Of a stretch of 15,824 bases of DNA, positions 14,045-15,824 are shown piece by piece. A program made the translations under genes and the position numbers. Positions within the stretch are counted from its first letter, which is position 1; each line of letters opens with the position of its first letter. The DNA is from Rhodospirillales bacterium. Its GTDB lineage: Bacteria; Pseudomonadota; Alphaproteobacteria; Reyranellales; Reyranellaceae. The DNA is taken from the NCBI GenBank assembly GCA_013205335.1, contig JABMNB010000165.1, positions 1 to 15,824 on the forward strand, given 5' to 3'. The notes beneath the pieces were generated by a model. It had not been told where the DNA came from. It searched no databases and worked only from the letters and a program-made list of their open reading frames with translations.

Positions 14045-14815
14045 GTGAGCGCGTTGAGGAACGAGACCGTTTTGTCGGTGCATCATTGGACCGACGAGTT
14101 GTTCAGCTTCCGGACCACCCGCGACAAGGGGTTCCGCTTCGCCAGCGGCCAGTTCACGATGATCGGCCTCAAGGTCGAGGGAAAGCCGCTGCTCCGCGCC
14201 TACTCGATCGCCAGCGCTCACTATGTCGACGAGCTGGAGTTCTTCTCCATCAAGGTTCCCGACGGCAAACTCACCTCGCACCTCAAGAAGCTGGTTCCCG
14301 GCGATCCCGTGCTGGTCGGCGCCAAGGCCACCGGCACGCTCCTGCTCGACAGCCTGACCCCGGGCCGCAACCTCTACCTGCTGGGCACCGGCACCGGCCT
14401 CGCCCCCTTCCTCTCGATCGTGCGTGATCCCGAGGTCTACGAGCGCTACGAGAAGGTCATCCTGGTCCATGGCTGCCGCCACGTCCGCGACCTCGCCTAT
14501 CGCTCCGCCCTGGCCGACGAGCTGCCGGCCGACGAGATCCTGGGCGACATGGTGCGCGACAGGCTGGTCTACTATCCGACGGTGACGCGCGAGCCGTTCA
14601 AGTATCGCGGCCGCATCTCGCACCTGATCGAGAACGGCACCCTGGCGAGCGACGTCGGCCTGCCGGCGATGGCCCGCGAGACCGACCGGTTCATGCTCTG
14701 CGGCTCCGTCCAGATGCTGGCCGACACCAGGGCCCTGCTCGAAGGCATGGGCCTCTCCGAGGGTAGCACCACCACTCCGGGCGAATTCGTCGTCGAAAAG
14801 GCTTTCGTCGAGTAG
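14045..14815 (+). CDS. fpr: Ferredoxin/flavodoxin-NADP+ reductase (bacterial FPR type)
   Basis: A 256-residue flavoenzyme that passes electrons between NADPH and ferredoxin or flavodoxin in the cytoplasm. The FAD domain has R51-A-Y53-S54 (the RxYS motif) preceded by FASGQFTMIGL, and PGDPVLVGAKATGTL for the next strand. The NADP domain has GTGTGLAPF (114-122), LVHGCRHVRDLAY and FMLCGSVQM. The C-terminus is VVEKAFVE, the extension typical of bacterial subclass I FPRs, whose flavin-stacking residues lie there. The GTG start is chosen from AGGAG at 14033-14037 and because it gives the family N-terminus (ETVLSVHHWTDELFSF). Such genes are often induced by oxidative stress; no recognisable operator was found. 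It stands alone, with a DUF1194 gene upstream and a CoA-transferase 104 bp downstream. Confidence 0.93.
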   Translation: MSALRNETVLSVHHWTDELFSFRTTRDKGFRFASGQFTMIGLKVEGKPLLRAYSIASAHYVDELEFFSIKVPDGKLTSHLKKLVPGDPVLVGAKATGTLLLDSLTPGRNLYLLGTGTGLAPFLSIVRDPEVYERYEKVILVHGCRHVRDLAYRSALADELPADEILGDMVRDRLVYYPTVTREPFKYRGRISHLIENGTLASDVGLPAMARETDRFMLCGSVQMLADTRALLEGMGLSEGSTTTPGEFVVEKAFVE

Positions 14816-14860
14816 GCGGTTCCGCTTCGCGAGGCCCTGCACATAGCGTGTGACCGGTGA

Positions 14861-14880
14861 CGGCGGCTAGGATGCCGCCG
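14861..14880. other. Short hairpin between reductase and CoA-transferase genes
   Basis: CGGCGGC, loop TAGGAT, GCCGCCG is a perfect 7-bp stem about 40 bases upstream of the CoA-transferase start and 45 bases after the fpr stop. No U-tract follows. It may attenuate or stabilise transcripts; at this GC content chance is possible. Confidence 0.35.
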
Positions 14881-14919
14881 ATCCAAACGCATGCCGTCAG
14901 GCTCGGGAAGAGGACGAAA

Positions 14920-15824
14920 GTGACACTACCGCTCGAGGGAGTTCGCGTCATCGAAGTGGGCCAGGCGCTGGCCGGTCCGCTGGCCGGCGTCCTGCTGGCC
15001 GACATGGGCGCCGACGTCATCAAGATCGAGAAGCCCGACGGCGGCGACGATGCCCGCATCTGGGGCCCTCCGTTCGGCCCCGACGGCCAGACCTCGCTCT
15101 ACTTCTATTCCCAGAACCGCAACAAGCGTTCCGTCGTTCTCGACCTCAAGCTGGCGACCGACATCGAGAAGCTTCACAAGCTTTGCGACACCGCCGACAT
15201 CCTGATCCAGAACCTGCGGCCGGGTGTCGTCGACGAGGTCGGCATCGGCCCCGAGTCGATGCTCGCGCGTCACCCACGCCTGATCTACTGCTCGATCTGG
15301 GCGTTCGGCTACCAGGGGCCGCTGCGCATGAAGCCCGCCTTCGATCCTCTGCTGCAGGCCTATGGCGGCATGATGAGTGTGACCGGCCGCCCGGAGGATC
15401 CGCCGACCTTCTGCGGCGCCTCGATCAACGACAAGGCGACCGGCATGTTCTGCACCATCGGTGCCCTGGCGGCGCTCCGGCTGCGCGACAAGACCGGCAA
15501 GGGATGCCTCGTCGATACGTCGCTGTTCGACTCGGCCGTGCACTGGGTCGAGGGCCAGGTGAACGGCTACCTCGCCAACGGCACGGTCTCCCAGCGGCAC
15601 GGCACCGGCAGCCCCGTGATCGTGCCCTACCAGACCTTCGACACGGCCGATCATCCGATCTGCCTGGCGCCCGGCAACGACCGGCTGTGGGCGCGCTGCG
15701 CCAAGGTGCTGGGCCGCGACGAGTGGGCGACCGACCCGAAGTTCGCCAGGAGCGCCCAGCGGGTCGCCCACAAGGCAGAACTTCTGCCGATGATCGCCGA
15801 GGCGCTGAAGGCGAAGCCGCGCGC
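14920..15824 (+). CDS. Family III CoA-transferase (CaiB/BaiF type), 3' truncated by window edge
   Basis: At least 301 residues of a CoA-transferase of the formyl-CoA transferase/CaiB/BaiF family; full members are about 400. The N-terminus is classic: LEGVRVIEVGQALAGPLAG, ADMGADVIKIEKP, then DDARIWGPPF, NRNKRSVVLDLK, and LIQNLRPGVV. The catalytic aspartate that forms the aspartyl-CoA anhydride fits as D171 in NDKATGM. Later landmarks are GKGCLVDTSLFD and YQTFDTADHPICLA. It moves CoA from an acyl-CoA donor to a carboxylic acid in the cytoplasm; donor and acceptor cannot be told. The GTG start follows AGAGGA (14909-14914) and places LEGVRVIE at the normal position; no in-frame ATG is nearby. Such genes in alphaproteobacteria often activate carboxylates for degradation. 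Confidence 0.92.
   Translation, partial: MTLPLEGVRVIEVGQALAGPLAGVLLADMGADVIKIEKPDGGDDARIWGPPFGPDGQTSLYFYSQNRNKRSVVLDLKLATDIEKLHKLCDTADILIQNLRPGVVDEVGIGPESMLARHPRLIYCSIWAFGYQGPLRMKPAFDPLLQAYGGMMSVTGRPEDPPTFCGASINDKATGMFCTIGALAALRLRDKTGKGCLVDTSLFDSAVHWVEGQVNGYLANGTVSQRHGTGSPVIVPYQTFDTADHPICLAPGNDRLWARCAKVLGRDEWATDPKFARSAQRVAHKAELLPMIAEALKAKPR

Overview
The window is about 15.8 kb of GC-rich, densely coding DNA with strong G/C third-position bias. Gene content (class III alcohol dehydrogenase, several short-chain dehydrogenases, an orphan TctC/Bug-type binding protein, a DUF1194 protein and a family III CoA-transferase) points to a free-living, metabolically versatile alphaproteobacterium. A Reyranella/Rhodospirillales- or Bradyrhizobium-like host is my inference. 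No rRNA, tRNA, CRISPR array, transposase, phage gene or replication origin was recognised.

Region 1 (1-5384, + strand) is one tight catabolic gene run. In order it holds the 3' part of a class III (glutathione-dependent formaldehyde) alcohol dehydrogenase, a metallo-beta-lactamase-fold hydrolase, an SMP-30/gluconolactonase-family lactonase, an SDR, a carboxymuconolactone-decarboxylase-like protein, and two more SDRs. Junctions are a 4-bp ATGA overlap, gaps of 1 to about 50 bp, and strong Shine-Dalgarno sequences. The set (alcohol/aldehyde oxidation, two possible lactone or ester hydrolases, one CMD-fold protein) suggests stepwise oxidation and ring opening of an unidentified alcohol or cyclic substrate.

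Region 2 (5338-10062): a LysR regulator on the - strand diverges from a four-gene + strand operon. That operon encodes an iron-dependent alcohol dehydrogenase and a complete PhnD-PhnC-PhnE type ABC importer. The 117-bp divergent spacer carries two T-N11-A LysR-type sites exactly 30 bp apart. No C-P lyase or phosphonatase gene is visible, so the link between imported compound and dehydrogenase is open.

Region 3 (10063-12839): two secreted solute-binding proteins of unrelated families (SBP_bac_5 and TctC/Bug) with no permease genes beside them. They are separated by a perfect 10-bp-stem hairpin.

Region 4 (12840-14044): a nested inverted-repeat element of about 135 bp lies between converging genes. 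A secreted DUF1194/VWA-like protein follows on the - strand, then a locally AT-rich leader.

Region 5 (14045-15824): a ferredoxin/flavodoxin-NADP+ reductase with a GTG start, then a family III CoA-transferase (CaiB/BaiF type) that runs off the right edge.
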